Below are positions 8,171 through 18,796 of a DNA stretch of 64,000 bases, piece after piece. This DNA comes from JACKBC01 sp041391125 (GTDB lineage Bacteria; Chloroflexota; Anaerolineae; Caldilineales; Caldilineaceae), in the NCBI GenBank assembly GCA_041391125.1, contig JAWKON010000008.1, forward strand, positions 62,001-126,000. The letters are read 5' to 3'. Positions within the stretch are counted from its first letter, which is position 1, and every line of letters begins with the position of its first letter. The translations under genes and the position numbers were made by a program. The notes beneath the pieces were generated by a model that was not told the origin of the DNA, made no database searches, and saw only the letters and a program-made list of their open reading frames with translations.

Positions 8171-10430
8171 TTAAGGCATGTACCTGGCGTCTAAACTTTC
8201 GGCCATCTTGGTGGTTGTTTGCTCATACGCCTGGCGTTCAGGATGGATAAGCAAGCTTGCCGAAGGCCCGGTTGTTGGGGTGGGTGTTAGCGTGGGCGTC
8301 GTGGCGGGTGTTTGGCTAGAGCCATATTGTTCAACATACTCTTGCGCTTTGTCAATGGCTTCTTGAGGAACGTCTGGATCGGAGAGGCGTAGAAATGCTG
8401 CATAATCTGCTAGCGCCTCTTCTATGCGCGCGCGTTTAGCGTAAAATTCAGCGCGCATATAGTAGTATTTGCCGACGGTGGGTGAAAGTTTAATGGCGCT
8501 GGTGTGGTCTGCCTCAGCGGCTTGCGTATTACTTAGCGCTGCATAAAGTTCTGCGCGCTGAATGTAGCTATCGCTTGTTGGCTCAAGAGCAATAGCTGCG
8601 CTCCAATCCGCAAGGGCATGGTCATAATCGCCAGCCGATGCATAAGCCCAGCCCCGTGCCGCGCAAAGATTCTCGCGCAGACCGGGGATTGTGTTTGTAA
8701 TCGCGCGTGTAGTAGTCAATTGCTTCTGCGGAGCGATCAAAGGTTTCGCGCAAGATATCACCCAGTGCGGCATTGACGGCTGGATTATTGGGCTGCAATG
8801 CAACGGCCTGATTGAGCAAACGCAGTGCATCTTGTTCACGACCGGCTGTATTGCGCAGCACCCACGCCAACCCCAAAATCGCCTCAACATCCTCTGGATT
8901 GACCTTAATGAGCTGCTCATAAATCAGTATGGCAGCCGTATAATCGTTATCCTCCACCAACTTTTGGGCTTCAATCAGCCAGAGAGTGCGGCTAATTGGT
9001 TCTATATTGTCAATTGAGGACGCGGCCGGTGTGCCTAAGCGATCAGATGCCGCTGTGGCTGTCACCCTTGTCGCGGCGGCTTGTGGCGCAGCGGGGGCTT
9101 GGCGTGGCCGGTTGCTCACGTCTGTCATCCAGATCCAAATGCCGCCTATCACCACAAACACCGCAACCAGCAACGCGATAGGCCACCAGCGCCGCCACTT
9201 TGCACTGAACGATTTTGGAGTGGTGGGCTGGGCGACAGAATCGCTACTAGCGCCTACGGCCGTGCTTGCATCGATTGTCATCGCGCCGGGCTCGGTGGGT
9301 GGGATCTGTGTTTGTAACGCCACGTCAAATAAATGCCCATCCGGCGATCTTAAGTACAATACGGGCGCACCCCACTCAACATCATTACCTGCCGTGAAGA
9401 GCGCCTTGCGCGCTTCGGCCAACGCCCCTTCTACGGGGTAACCATCGACCAGCGCACCGTAAAACTCACGCGTCAACTGGATAGCCGCTTCATCAGTGAT
9501 CTCAACCTGCATGGCGATGACGGCCGGAATGCCCTGACGCACCAACTGTTGCGCCACCCCCGCAAAAGGATCGGCTCTGGAGGTGCGCGCACCTTCGCAG
9601 GCATTGAGAAGCGCCAGGCGTAAAGATGGTTCGTCGTGCAACAGAGTACCGAGATAGTTGCCGCTCACCAGGCGGCTGCGCCCATCATCTCCTTCAAGCA
9701 GCAGTACGCCATCCTGCGTCTGCTCATCAAAGCCCCCATGACCAATAAAGTGAAAGACGTGGTATCGCTCCTGACGCAACTGAGCTTGCAGGGCCGCCAG
9801 CGTGGCTCCGGCTTGACCACTCGCCGGTAGGCGCGCTAAGTGTAAGAGTCCGCGTTGTTCCAGCGTCGCCACGGCAGTCTTAAGCTTTTGCCATTCCGCT
9901 TCCACATTCAACAACGCGTAATCTTGAGGGCTGGCCATCATAACCAAAACATTGAGGGGCGGCGTCACGGTTAGGGTTTTAAGGCGTTCGGATAGGTCAA
10001 GAAAGCGCACAATAGGTGTGCTGGTTGAATGGGAGAGAAAGCGGTCGTCGTTAACATCATAGAGATATTCCCACGGCAACTCTATTAATGACGGTGGTAA
10101 CCGCAGCCGCAGCCGGATGCCCTGTTCCAGTTGTTCGGCGTGGTCAATGCTGCGCAGAAAGCACGTTTGTATCTCACCTTGAAAAACGGCTTCGTACAAC
10201 TTGGAGCCAAACTTGCGCGCCTCCTCCATCTCTGCCGAATTGATACGACGCACACTCCGCCGTGAACCGCTAATGCGCAGCAAAAAATTGTCGATTTCCA
10301 GTTCGGAAAAAGGCAGTTCAAACAGGGCCTCGGCCTGACCAACGGGGGAACTGAGCACGCGAACGCGGTATTGGGCATCGGTCGCTTCATCAATTTGCAG
10401 ATCAAAATCAAAATAAGTCAAGGCGCTCAT
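8171..10430 (-). CDS. CHAT-domain protease with transmembrane segment and TPR repeats (one frame break)
   Basis: Residues 1-380 form a CHAT (caspase HetF-associated) domain. The catalytic dyad is visible as FHFIGHGG (His231) and LLNACEGA (Cys278). A single membrane helix follows at about 415-436 (WWPIALLVAVFVVIGGIWIW), then a Pro/Ala linker and TPR repeats from about 480 to the end (AAILIYEQLIKVNPEDVEAI and others). The frame breaks at the GGGG at 8684-8687, and TPRs continue in the other frame to 8171. CHAT-TPR proteins are peptidases of bacterial cell-death and defence systems, such as the gRAMP-associated Csx29. Here no CRISPR or nucleotide-cyclase partner is adjacent. It follows the creatininase gene by 11 bases. 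Confidence 0.8.
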
Positions 10431-10441
10431 ATTGCTCTTTG

Positions 10442-11245
10442 TTACACAGATGGAGCGCTCGACCGCGCAAAAAACTCATCTTGCAGCCGTTTGGCCTCCG
10501 TATCGGCTTTGATGGCTCGTACAGCCCGTACGACGGCATCCGCCATCACATCGAGCATTTGGTTGCCCGCCTCAGCGGTGGCGTGGGCGGCGTTGCCCGC
10601 ATAGTGGGTGGGGTGGTCGGCATACCACCAGATGCCGGTCTGCACACCCGCTTCGCGCAGGTGTTGCAGCCGGTTGCGCGCCTTGCCTTCATCATCGTCC
10701 GGCGCCAGATCCATCTGCACCAGGTCAGGACGCAGCGCCCGCATCATGCTCGTTTCGCCGGGGCCGGCGTGGCCATCCTCTTCGCGCGGCCAGGGCAGTT
10801 GCAATTGGCCGCTAAAGGCGGCAAAGAACGGGTTAACCAGATAGACCACATAGTCGCACGGCTTGTAGAGTTGGCGCATGTTGTAAAAGGCCACCAGCCC
10901 ATTATTGCCGCCGTGCGCATTGACCAGCACGATCTTTTTGAGACCGTTGCGCGCAATTTCGCGGCAGACGTTGTCGAGCAACTGGATCATGAGATCGCCG
11001 TCAATGCTGATAGTGCCGGCCAGGTGGCGCGCCTCGGGAATTTGCGTAAAGATGTAATCGGGAAACAGAATCACCTTTTCCTGCGCGGCCACGCGTTCCA
11101 AAATGCCGCGCCCCTCATACATATCGGTCCCCAACGGCAAGTGATGCCCGTGCCGCTCGACTACCGACAGCGCAATCAAACAGACGCCCTCGCATTCATC
11201 AACAGCGGCGGCGAAGCGGTCACCGGTCAATTCTTCCCAGCGCAT
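10442..11245 (-). CDS. Creatininase-family amidohydrolase
   Basis: The 267-aa protein carries the creatininase-family metal motifs: ALSVVERHGHHLPLGTD (Glu30, His32, Asp41), LVNAHGGNNG, and DGHAGPGETS with the catalytic Glu. Relatives hydrolyse creatinine or cyclic amides, or act in cofactor pathways (MftE, formamide-type hydrolases). The usual E-x-H-G-P-H-L-P-L-G-T-D is here E-R-H-G-H-H-L-P, a small departure. The start at 11245 follows GGAGACACAC, a reasonable ribosome site. It is probably co-transcribed with the downstream CHAT gene; whether that reflects function is unclear. Confidence 0.85.
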   Translation of the reverse strand: MRWEELTGDRFAAAVDECEGVCLIALSVVERHGHHLPLGTDMYEGRGILERVAAQEKVILFPDYIFTQIPEARHLAGTISIDGDLMIQLLDNVCREIARNGLKKIVLVNAHGGNNGLVAFYNMRQLYKPCDYVVYLVNPFFAAFSGQLQLPWPREEDGHAGPGETSMMRALRPDLVQMDLAPDDDEGKARNRLQHLREAGVQTGIWWYADHPTHYAGNAAHATAEAGNQMLDVMADAVVRAVRAIKADTEAKRLQDEFFARSSAPSV

Positions 11246-11327
11246 TGTGTGTCTCCTTTATGAAAATAGGGGGAGCTATAATGAGATCATTTTCAGGCCA
11301 CTGCTCTTGTAGGCAACCAGTTCACTT

Positions 11328-11371
11328 GGTTTCGATACGGCTGCGAACTACAGCAGCCTACTCAACCGGCG
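11328..11371 (+). repeat. Dispersed repeat, family A, copy 1
   Basis: The outer blocks are GGTTTCGATACGGC and CTACTCAACCGG. The inner stem is GGCTGC/GCAGCC. Three other copies lie at 26133, 52191 (reverse) and 57993. Confidence 0.8.
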
Positions 11372-11409
11372 TTTACTAGTACAGAGCGGCGTAAGTAAGT
11401 CTACAGTTA

Positions 11410-11442
11410 AGAAGTTCGACTTCTCGGAGAAGTCGAACTTCT
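11410..11442. repeat. Palindromic repeat, family B, copy 2
   Basis: AGAAGTTCGACTTCTC and its exact complement flank a single G, giving a perfect 16-bp stem. It differs from the 8071 copy by compensated changes. Confidence 0.75.
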
Positions 11443-11598
11443 GAGCGGCCTGTCAAACTATGGGCCTATTTAAGCCGCCGTGTACTAGACATTTTGGCAA
11501 AGTACAGTTGTCTATCTGATTTCATGACAGAGATTATGGGTCACCTTGTCACCCTGTCATCTTGTCAGGTATAGCGAGTTATTTCGAATAAGGCAAAC

Positions 11599-13434
11599 TT
11601 ATCCACCCGTCGCCGCCGTCTCCCCCTCCGCCGGCTCCGGCGTGGGCGTGGCTGGAATATCCGTACCGGGCGCCACCAGATAGACGGCCTGCCAGGGACG
11701 ATACTTGCTTTTGAGCGTGTCGGTGCGCGTCTCGCCATTTTCCACAATGGTGCGCGTCACCTCCACGGTCATGCCCTGCGCTTCCCATTCAACCTGTTTG
11801 CGCTGACCGGCAGCCAGCGTTTCGTCCACCGTGTACTTGGGCGGCGCAGGCTGGATAATGTCGGTCTGCACCGGCTCGCCAATGGTCACCTGGCGATTGG
11901 GTTTGGCGCCATAAAAATTCATGGTGATGACGCCGTTGACCGTGTCCACCACCGGGTCGATCAGCAGATAGGCGTCGGTGTCGTTGCGAAACTTAAAGTC
12001 AACCGACGGCGTGAAAATCGTGGCGTCCAGCCCCGGCGCGCCATACCAGCTCACCACGTAGCCGTGATTGTAGCGCTCTTCAATGGGCATGCCGCCGTTA
12101 TAGGCCGCCCGAAAAACCGTGGTGCTCACCTGGCAGACGCCGCCGCCCACGCCCACCGCCGTCTGGTCGCCCCAGATGATCAGCGAATCTTCAAAGCCGT
12201 TGGCCGCGCTCACATCCTGTACGTTTTTATTAAAGCTAAACTGATGGCCCGGCGGAATGACCACACCCTCCAATTTGGACGCCGCCACCTCAATATTGCG
12301 CACGCGTCGCGCCAAGCCGTTTGGCAAACAGGTGCCGCTGCTGGCCACCACCTGGCGGATGCCCATGTTCGGAATGTCGTACAGTCCACGTCGGCGGCGC
12401 ATCGTCAATCACTAATTCGGCCTGCGTGCGTCCGGTTTCTAGCGCATTTTGAATGGCGGCAGCGGTCTTCTCCACATCCAAGCTGCGCCCGCTTTGGCTG
12501 GTCTGCAAAATATTGATGGTGCCTGTGTCGGGGCTAAATTGCAGACGGGCGTCGCGCGGGGCCACGTCGATCCAGCCGCCCACTGCTGCACAAAGTTGCG
12601 CACCCGATCCGGATCCACGTTGAGCGGCTGGTGGGAAAAGAGCAAATTATTTAACTCGCTGGGATCAATGGCCATCCCAGCCCAAACTTTGAATCGGCCA
12701 CATGCGCAGCGGCGGCAACGTCGGCTGGCTGATCGCTACGGGTTGCGCTGCACTTTCGGGCGGTAGGATCGGTCGCCGCCACCGGCGCCACCAGCGGCTG
12801 GCCCGGCGCCATCTCGCCCCGCGCAACGCCAGCAGCAGCACATCCAACGTCTGCTCCACATCCACATCCACCGGGGCGCGGCGCGATGGTGACGTTGCCC
12901 ACTTGGCTGCCCGCCTGCGCCGGCCGCCGAATCTGGGCGGCGATCTGGGCCACGGCCTGGCGCAATTGTCCCGCTTCAAACGCCACGTGCGGCGTAATTT
13001 CACCGCCCACCAGCAGCAGAAAGTCGCCCAAGCATCTCAATGCGCGCCCGCACCGAGCCCTCGCGCCCCATAAGGTAAGCCGCATTGACCGCGCTGGCCA
13101 GATCCACATTGGCGTTCAAAGCGGCCGGGCGGCTGGCGTCATTCAACAGCAGCGGCCACTGCTCATCGCCATAACTCAACGCCACCGGCGGCAGCGGGTA
13201 TGGTTGCAGCTCGCGGCTCAACAAAGCCAGCGCACTTGAGCGCGTCATGCCACCCACGGGGATGCCCGCCACGCTGACGCCGCCAAAAATGCGGTTGGCG
13301 TACCAGAATTGCCCAAAGGCCACGCTCACCACCAGCGTCAGCAGCAGCAGCCCCATAAAGATGGCCGCAAAATCCAGCGGTGTGCGCCGGATGCGGCGCG
13401 GCGTATGATAGGAGGTTGGGAAGGTTGTTTGCAT
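11599..13434 (-). CDS. VanW-like / YoaR-type wall-associated protein (several frame breaks)
   Basis: The start at 13434 gives a short cytoplasmic tail and one membrane helix (FAAIFMGLLLLTLVVSVAFG). Next comes a peptidoglycan-binding-like repeat region (VSVAGIPVGGMTRSSALALL, YoaR type). The intact C-terminal part is a VanW domain: VIPPGHQFSFNKNVQDVSA, then GGGVCQVSTTVFRAAYNGG, then a G5-like tail with a Pro-Thr-Pro end. Between about 12370 and 13040 the frame changes at least six times, although the translated pieces remain family-like. Family members are cell-envelope proteins of unclear enzymatic role. The heavy breakage may be sequence error or gene decay. Confidence 0.65.
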
Positions 13435-13565
13435 ATCTAAATTTCAATACAATTCAAATAGCGCAGACTGCGATGCACGGGTTGCAGAAAACTTCGCTTG
13501 TGTAGTCGCCAGGATCAGCCGTAAAGGCAGTCGAAGCGGGGTAAGCGAACAGCTTTGTATTCAAT

Positions 13566-15133
13566 TTACAACATCGGCACAATAAACAGAAAAAGACACA
13601 CCAAATTCAGCACAAAAAGCAGCAAAAAACGGTGCGCTCCATGCCGCGGCGCGCAAAAATGATATAAGCGCGCCTTGTCAACACCGGAACCGCCTTTGCG
13701 CAAGATACCATTCGACCACTCGGAAAACAGTAGCGGCTGAAAATAAAAGCAGCGCCCTGATCAGCCCGCCGCTCAACAGCGTCCACTTATTCATGCCGTC
13801 GTTCACGGCCAGCCACTCAACCCGCCGGACAACGATGACCGCCAGGCGGCCGCCAGCGCGGTGATCTCACGCCAGCCCGCCGCTATCAAGGCGCTAATGG
13901 GCAGCAGCCCCCGAAAATAAATAGCGCCCTTGATGCTGCACAAATTTCAAATTATAAAGAGCGCATAGCTGGCCAGCACCGCCAGCAGCATCAAGCCAAA
14001 GAGCAGCATGATTTGCCGACTTTATTTGGGACAGGGCATTCCAGCGTCCAATGGTCCGTCCAATGGCCCATAGCGCAGCCACCAGCGCGGCCGAAAAGAG
14101 CAGCAGCGCCGTATAAATGCGCCCATCCACAAAGAGCCCCAGCCAGCCAAAGACGCCCCAAAAGCTCTTAAAGGTGAAAATCCTACGCCCGCTGTTAATA
14201 GCTCGCCCAACCATACCGCGCCAGCCACTCCACCGTGGTCACCTGCCCCACCACGACCTCTGCCGCCAATGGCCAACTCTGCGGGTCGCGCCGTTTCAGG
14301 CAGTTGAGCGCGCCAGCAGCCACAGCGGAATGCCGGAGCAGCACCGCGGAATCAACACGGTGACAAATGGCTGCACGGCTGCCCGCATTTTGTCGGCGGC
14401 TGCCCGGCTGCTAGCCACTCGGTCATCACAACGCCGAGCAAGCAGGCCGGCAGCAGCGCATACGCATAAATCTTGGTCAGCAGCCCCAGCCCCAGCACGC
14501 CAAGCCACAGCAACGGGCGCGCGCTCGACGTGCCGCCACCCAGCCGCGGTCATCCAGCGCAGCAGTCAGCATGGCGGCCAGCAGCAGCAGCTCGGCCAGC
14601 CCGTCATTGTTGACGGCGGCGTTCCTCATGGCCACATGCATGGGCAGCAGCGCCGTAAAGGCCAGTTGCCGCCAGCGCCATAGACGGCCTCGGCGGAAAG
14701 GCCACGCAAACATCGCGGTAAAGCAGCAGCAGCGAAATCGTTTCCAGCAACACATCATACAGCCGCAGCCAGCCGCGGCTGCGCATACCCAGCGCCCGCC
14801 CCAGCCAGAAGACCGTATGGCCGTCAAATAGTAGAGCGGCGGCTGGTACCATTTTCGCATAATGCAGCGGCGATCGAGCGTTCCGGCGGGAATTTCAGGG
14901 CGGTCAGGCCATCGGCAGCGCCTGGTCATAATCGCCCATCTGTAAAATGGGCAGCTCCATGGGCCTTTCCGCAATGTGCGCAATAGGTTGTAGTGGCGGG
15001 GTTCATCGGGGTTCTGCCACGGCGGAGTATAAAGCGCAAAGAGCGTGGCGACAATCAAATAAGCCGCCACAATAATAGTTAGCCAGCGGCGCGGATGTTC
15101 AATGAGCAGGATGTCGATGGGTGATTTGGGCAT
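13566..15133 (-). pseudogene. DUF2142-like polytopic membrane protein, broken
   Basis: The N-terminus at 15133 reads MPKSPIDILLIEHPRR and then a membrane helix. It is followed by TPPWQNPDEPRHYNLLRTL, the conserved loop of DUF2142/glycosyltransferase-39-like membrane proteins, and by KWYQPPLYYLTA. Hydrophobic segments continue in shifting frames to a C-terminus ending FLFIVPML with a stop at 13566-13568. The total span fits about 520 aa. At least eight frame changes prevent a single ORF. Family members are thought to act in cell-surface polysaccharide synthesis; that is family knowledge, not shown here. Confidence 0.55.
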
Positions 15134-15159
15134 GGATCACAGGAGATATTGGGAGAAAC

Positions 15160-15251
15160 GTAGGTGTGACATCCTTGTCGCACATGCTCTTTCAACAGAG
15201 GACCGGCTGTTTCGTGCGACCACCATCGTACGGCAGGGATGCCGCACCTAC
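15160..15251. repeat. Inverted repeat, family D, diverged copy
   Basis: GTAGGTGTGACATCC at the left end is a partly mutated complement of GGATGCCGCACCTAC at the right end. The right arm matches the 5444-5463 arm. It fills the gap between metG and the DUF2142-like gene. Confidence 0.6.
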
Positions 15252-15269
15252 AATTTATGGAATTTTTTC

Positions 15270-17022
15270 TTACGCAGCTTCTTCCCCTCGCTTGACAAAG
15301 AGCGCACTTGGCTCCCGCAACGGCTGGCCAGCCTGGCAATTCACCGGCTTCCCACACACCGATTACGCCGACGATGATCATAACGCAGCACCACGTGTGA
15401 ACCGCGACTATCGGCCACGGTTTCGGTATATTGGCGGCCAAAGAGCGTCGAGTCGTAGCCCATCATCTGGTGAATCTGCTCGCTGCTGTGCGGCAAAATG
15501 GGCGCCCAGATGAGCTTGAGCCAGTCGATGGCCTGCAGCGCCACATAGATCGAGGTGGCGGCGGCGGCTGGATCGTCTTTAATCGAATGCCAGGGCGCTT
15601 TGTCATTGAGATATTGGTTGACGCGCTGGCTCAGGCGGCGCACTTCGGCCAGCGCAGTTTTGAGCTTGACGCCATTGTAGAGCGCGCCCACGAAATCAAA
15701 GCCGCTGCGGATCTCGTTGAGCAGGGCCTGGTCCGTTTCATCCAACGGGCCGGGCGTGGGGATGGCGCCGCCAAAACGCTTGTAGGCAAAGCCCATGACG
15801 CGGTTGACCAGGTTGCCCCAATTGGCCACCAATTCGTTGTTGATGCGCTCGCGGAAGTCGGTCCACGTAAATTCCACATCCGATGTCTCAGGGGCCAGCG
15901 CGGTCAGCACGTAGCGCCAGGCGTCGGCCTGATATTCGGCCAGCACCGTGTTCCAGCCGATGACGCGCCCGCGGCTGGTGCTGAACTGCTCACCGCCGAT
16001 GGTCAGATATTCGTTGGCGGGTACGTCGTAGGGCAGATTCAGATGCTCGTCGCCGGCGCTGTAGGCCTGCAACATGCCGGGCCAGATGATGGTGTGGAAC
16101 GGAATGTTGTCCTTGCCGATAAAGTTGTAGATTTTGGCGTCGGGATTTACGTCGGCATCCCACCAATCGCGCCATTCTTCATCGTTGCCGGAGATTTTGG
16201 CCCATTCGACGGCGGCGCTGAGATAGCCAATCACAGCGTCGTACCAGACGTAAATGCGCTTGTTTTCGTAGCCTTCGACCGGCACATTTATGCCCCATTC
16301 GATGTCGCGCGTAATGGGCCGACCACGCAGCTCGCGCAGTTCGAGCTGGCCGCGCGTAAAGTTGATCACATTGGGCCGCCAATGCTCTTTGCCGTGGCCG
16401 ATCCAGTCGAGCAGCGGCTGGTTCATCTTGGCCATGTCCATAAAAAAGTGCTCGGTCTCGCGGATCTCCAAATCGGTGTTGCCGGTCAGCTTGGAGCGCG
16501 GATTTTTGAGTTCCAGCGCATCATAGAGCCGGCCACAGTTGTCGCACTGATCGCCGCGGGCGTCGCTGTAGCCGCAAAACGGGCAGGTGCCTTCCACATA
16601 GCGGTCGGCCAAAAAGCGCCCGGCTTGCGGGTCAAAGAGCTGGCGCTGGGTGTCCGTGTAAAGGTATTCATGCTCCAGGTGGCGCAGAAACATTTTTTGC
16701 GTCACGTCCCAGTGGTTTTGGGTATCGGTGTGGGTGTAGCAGTCGAAGGTGATGCCCATCTTCAGACAGCCCTCCACAAACATAAGGTGATACTTTTCGA
16801 TCACCGTTGCGGGCGACTCACCCTCTTTTTCGGCCTGCAGCGTCACCGGCGTGCCGTGCGTGTCCGACCCGCTGACCATCAGCACATCGGCGCCGATCAT
16901 ACGCTGGTAGCGGGCAAAAATGTCGGGCGGCAAATAGGCGCCGGCGATCTGACCAATATGTTTTCCCCGTTGGCATACAGCCAGGCCACGCCAACTAGGA
17001 TTTTCTGTGGACTCGTACTCAT
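15270..17022 (-). CDS. metG: Methionyl-tRNA synthetase (about three frame breaks)
   Basis: The N-terminus MSTSPQKILVGVAW starts at 17022. The first break is in GGGGAAAAC near 16970, inside the NG-x-HIGQ class-I signature. The body 15341-16933 is continuous. It shows SGSDTHGTPV, a zinc knuckle with CPFCGYSDARGDQCDNCG, the WYDAVIGYLSA segment, and FSTSRG in the position of the KMSKS loop, a known variant of this enzyme type. The last 50 residues switch frame twice and end ...PSALFVKRGEEAA at 15270. The enzyme charges tRNA-Met and is normally essential, so these breaks are most easily explained as sequence errors. The length of about 584 aa fits the family. Confidence 0.85.
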
Positions 17023-17375
17023 CGATTTTGTTCCATTTTTTATGATCAACAGATTAAACAGATTAGGAAGATTTTTATCCGCGCAAATTCTCGCCTTCTG
17101 CGGTTCAGTGAAACTAAGAAAGAAATCTGTGTACATCTGTAAAATCTGTGGTTAATACTGTTTTTGATCATTGAAATCTGCGTAATCTGTTGTTCACGAA
17201 GTGGGCGTTGCACGCCATCAAAATATCTTGACAATCACGTTGCCTGAATTATAGCGGCTGGACGGTGGCAGTGCAAAGCACAGCATGAATGGGCAGAATA
17301 CGGCATTGCGCACGCGCCGTGGTATAATCGGGACCACACTCTCACCTCAAAAGCAAAGAAAGCGAAAGATCATCC
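17023..17375. other. Divergent gap with AT-rich family H repeats
   Basis: Around 17040-17190 are imperfect copies of GATCAACAGATT and AATCTGTGTACATCTG, the same AT-rich element found in the suf operon. TTGACA-like and TATAAT-like boxes near 17229-17332 may serve the downstream gene, but spacing is not clean. No ORF was seen. Confidence 0.55.
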
Positions 17376-18008
17376 ATGAAGGCATTCACCGTAATGGGGC
17401 GCACAATTAAGGCGGGGTACGAAGAACTCTTCCTCTGCGTCTTCTTGAGTTTGGTCTGGTGGGCGGGGACGCTGCTCATCGTCACGGCGGCGCCGGCCAC
17501 CCTGGGACTGCACAAAGTCACCAATCGCATCGCCAATTATAAACGCGTGGACAGCAGCTTCTTTTGGGAAGCCGCCCGCTCGAACATTGGGCGCGGCTGG
17601 CTGCTCTATCTGCTGCATATTCTGATCCCCGTGGCCGTGCTGTTTAACGTCTATTTTTACATCAGCAGCCCCGTCACCTGGATGCGCATTATCGCCATTG
17701 CGTGGCTGTGGATCATGCTGCTGATCGCCATGATGATGCAGTATCTCTTCCCCCTCTTCTGGCAGCAGGATGAGCCTGATTTCAAATTGATTCTGCGCAA
17801 TGCGCTGCTGCTGGCGTTGCGCTATCCGCTTTACACGTTCCTCATGCTGATCTTTCAAATCTTGCTCTTTGCGCTCAGCGTGGCGTTGACGCTGCCGCTG
17901 CTGCTCCTCATGCCGGCGCTCATGGGGCTGGCCGCCAACTTTGCGCTGGTGGGCGTCTTGCAGGAGATGGGGCTGGCGGAGGGTCCCCCGGAGGTTGCGC
18001 ACAATTAA
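17376..18008 (+). CDS. YesL/DUF624-like membrane protein
   Basis: The 210-aa protein has about five hydrophobic segments: LFLCVFLSLVWWAGTLLIV, then LLYLLHILIPVAVLFNVYFY, then IIAIAWLWIMLLIAMMMQYL, and two further segments up to residue 200. The start MKAFTVMGRTIKAGYEELF and the order of helices resemble the YesL (DUF624) family. That family often sits near sugar transporters, but no transporter is next to it here. The function is unknown. It reads in one clean frame. Confidence 0.55.
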   Translation: MKAFTVMGRTIKAGYEELFLCVFLSLVWWAGTLLIVTAAPATLGLHKVTNRIANYKRVDSSFFWEAARSNIGRGWLLYLLHILIPVAVLFNVYFYISSPVTWMRIIAIAWLWIMLLIAMMMQYLFPLFWQQDEPDFKLILRNALLLALRYPLYTFLMLIFQILLFALSVALTLPLLLLMPALMGLAANFALVGVLQEMGLAEGPPEVAHN

Positions 18009-18009
18009 A

Positions 18010-18065
18010 TGTAGGGCAAGCTTTCAGCTTGCCACAACCTTGGCAAGCTGAAAGCTTGCCCTACA
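18010..18065. repeat. 25-bp perfect inverted repeat, family E
   Basis: The arm TGTAGGGCAAGCTTTCAGCT and its continuation TTGCCA are exactly complemented after a 6-base CAACCT spacer. It lies between two genes of the same strand and may act as a terminator or 3' end stabiliser. It covers the upstream in-frame TTG of the nitroreductase ORF. Confidence 0.7.
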
Positions 18066-18076
18066 AGGAGACATCT

Positions 18077-18703
18077 TTGACCACCCACTACCCTAGCGAG
18101 CGGATCAAGCTCGCCCAATCCGAATACCCGATTCACGAACTGATTCAACGGCGCTGGAGTCCCCGCGCCTTTGCCGACCGCGCCGTCGAGCCGGCCAAGC
18201 TGCTAAGCGTGCTCGAAGCCGCGCGCTGGTCGGCCTCATCCAGCAATCAACAACCCTGGTTTTTTATTGTGGGCCAGCGCGGCAGCGAGACTTTTGCGCG
18301 CATGGTTGACTGCCTCATGGAGGGCAATGTGCCGTGGGCGTCTAATGCGAGCGTCCTGATTTTTACCGCGGCCAGCCTCAAATCCGCGCGCAACGATCGC
18401 CCCAACCGCACGGCGCTCTATGATCTGGGGCAGGCCGTGCAGAATATGGCTGTACAGGCTACGGCGCTGGGGCTGCATATGCACCAAATGGGCGGCATCC
18501 AGATAGATAAGATCAACGCAGAATTCCAAATCCCCGCCGATCATACCGCAGTCACCGGCATTGCGCTGGGCTATCTGGGCGATCCCGAAAGCCTGGAAAA
18601 CGAGCGCCATCGCGAAGGCGAACTGGCGACCCGTGAGCGTAAGCCGCTGCGTGAATTTGTCTTTGGCGGCAATTGGGGTGAGGAAATAGGGATTGGGGAG
18701 TAG
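18077..18703 (+). CDS. Nitroreductase-family flavoprotein
   Basis: The start chosen is TTG at 18077, 6 bases after AAGGAG (18065-18070). The earlier in-frame TTG at 18029 lies inside the family E hairpin. The protein shows the FMN-binding pattern RRWSPRAFADRAVEP, then ARWSASSSNQQPWFFIV, DLGQAVQNMAVQATALGLH, and ALGYLGDP at the C-terminal FMN loop. Members reduce nitroaromatics, quinones or flavins with NAD(P)H. It is the last intact gene before the heavily broken formate dehydrogenase block. Substrate unknown. Confidence 0.85.
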   Translation: MTTHYPSERIKLAQSEYPIHELIQRRWSPRAFADRAVEPAKLLSVLEAARWSASSSNQQPWFFIVGQRGSETFARMVDCLMEGNVPWASNASVLIFTAASLKSARNDRPNRTALYDLGQAVQNMAVQATALGLHMHQMGGIQIDKINAEFQIPADHTAVTGIALGYLGDPESLENERHREGELATRERKPLREFVFGGNWGEEIGIGE

Positions 18704-18776
18704 GGATTGGGGACTGGGGATGGGGTTCCGCGCGACGAGCCCGATCCCCAGTCCCTAATCCCCGATCCCCAACCCA
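18692..18776. repeat. G-rich inverted repeat, family F, copy 1
   Basis: GGGGAGTAGGGATTGGGGAC pairs with the downstream GTCCCTAATCCCC stretch. A related copy lies at 63027-63125. It overlaps the nitroreductase stop. Confidence 0.6.
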
Positions 18777-18796
18777 TACCGGAGACGAGAACGAGT

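Larger units (their letters stand above)
11246..11598. other. Gene-free stretch with two repeat copies
   Basis: This gap contains a family A copy (11328-11371), a family B copy (11410-11442) and, near 11540-11572, a degenerate tandem of CTTGTCA/CCTGTCA units. No ORF with plausible coding content was seen on either strand. Confidence 0.7.

Noticed and set aside
15431..17155. 574-codon plus-strand open frame opposite metG
   Set aside because: It is the antisense of a clear methionyl-tRNA synthetase; codon-biased GC-rich genes give long antisense frames, and the translation matches no family.
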